Part shown: piece by piece, positions 4,955 to 5,324 of the stretch
How the letters are laid out: each line of letters opens with the position of its first letter
Numbering within the stretch: position 1 is the stretch's first letter
NCBI GenBank assembly: GCA_034928145.1
Contig: JAYFPE010000058.1
Span: forward strand, 1-5,324
Source: Pelethousia sp034928145
Lineage (GTDB): Bacteria > Bacillota > Clostridia > Christensenellales > CAG-138
DNA length: 5,324 nucleotides
Direction of reading: 5' to 3'
The notes under the pieces: model-generated
The model's database searches: none
What the model was told of the DNA's origin: nothing
Seen by the model: only the letters and a program-made list of their open reading frames with translations
Program-made: the position numbers and the translations under genes

Positions 4955-5324
4955 TTATCCCCTGCGCCGCTTCATTACCGTGTAGCCTGCACAAGCCGCC
5001 GCCAAACCGATCAGTGCGAAGCCGCATGGCGTTGCCGCATCACCCGTCTTGGGCGGATCGATCACCACGCTATCCGGTACCAGCAATCCCGTCGTTACCG
5101 CGAACGGCGAGAGCACCGTCACCGCGAACGTTGCCACGCCGTTGGTTACCGTTGCGACGATGCTCTCCAGCCTGCCGTTTATACAGTGGAGAATGGTTAC
5201 AGTCTGGCCGTTGTATTGGCTGCTTACCGGGATGGAAACGGTCAAGGGAGCGATAAAGCCCCGGTTCAGGCTGATATCATAGCCCAGTATGAACTGCCCA
5301 TCCTTTTGCGCCTCACGTATGGCA
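4955..5324 (-). CDS. Sortase-anchored surface protein, C-terminal part (enters from right edge)
   Basis: Open from the right edge to TAA 4957-4955. It is in the same frame as the left-edge fragment when the 62-bp end repeats are merged, giving codons 376-498 (codon 376 partial) of one protein. Residues about 341-455 form a conserved C-terminal domain of Clostridia surface proteins (ILGYDISLN, SSQYNGQTVTILH, VTVLSPFAVTT). It is followed by a cell-wall sorting signal: PPKTG at 466-470 (then D), a hydrophobic segment about 475-492 and the tail KRRRG. The sorting pentapeptide has Pro in place of the usual Leu of LPXTG. No sortase is encoded here, so a host enzyme must attach it. On the strictly linear reading this would be the 3' end of a second, paralogous gene. 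Confidence 0.88.
   Translation of the reverse strand, partial: AIREAQKDGQFILGYDISLNRGFIAPLTVSIPVSSQYNGQTVTILHCINGRLESIVATVTNGVATFAVTVLSPFAVTTGLLVPDSVVIDPPKTGDAATPCGFALIGLAAACAGYTVMKRRRG
5263..5324. repeat. Terminal direct repeat, right copy
   Basis: Exact copy of bases 1-62. Removing one copy gives a 5,262-bp circle, and the surface protein frame is preserved through the junction (codon 397, CGG, spans base 1 and bases 5262-5261). Confidence 0.95.

Noticed and set aside
4824..5027. Minus-strand 67-codon open frame overlapping the surface protein end
   Set aside because: It overlaps the sorting signal coding region in another frame, lacks a ribosome binding site and has no recognisable pattern.

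Overview
The window looks like a piece of a low-to-mid GC Gram-positive genome, most likely a Clostridia-type Firmicute. The grounds are strong AGGAGG-type ribosome binding sites, a C-terminal PPKTGD cell-wall sorting signal with hydrophobic segment and basic tail, a lipobox lipoprotein, a zinc-ribbon/membrane-anchor protein, and a PAS-AraC regulator. Every gene I can support lies on the minus strand; the plus-strand open frames look like shadows.

The first 62 bases (1-62) are repeated exactly as the last 62 (5263-5324). If the ends are joined, the molecule is a 5,262-bp circle, and the minus-strand frame entering position 1 continues without a break into position 5262. The two edge fragments then form one complete 498-residue surface protein: signal peptide, Ig-like and fibronectin-like modules, a conserved C-terminal domain and a sorting signal. 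I see no replication, mobilisation, recombinase or toxin-antitoxin gene on the circle. It may be a rep-less circular element, a tandemly amplified chromosomal unit, or an assembly loop between two paralogous surface-protein genes.

In transcription order (right to left): a PAS-AraC regulator (4710-3925); an intergenic stretch of about 310 bp with promoter-like AT-rich sequence and a coding-like remnant; a zinc-ribbon, single-span membrane protein with two external beta-rich domains (3612-2647); a lipoprotein (2620-2024) ending near a clear terminator (1985-2006); then a tight three-gene run of a DUF3592-like membrane protein (1919-1545), a DUF2500-like membrane protein (1513-1208) and the sortase-anchored surface protein (1189 to the left edge, continuing at 5262-4955). 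Between the surface protein stop and the regulator, 4711-4954 carries hairpins, the regulator's promoter region and a short transposase-like C-terminal reading frame.

Taken together it is a small set of cell-envelope genes (anchored adhesin-like protein, lipoprotein, membrane proteins with external domains) with one local transcription factor. That the regulator controls the envelope genes is inference from proximity only.
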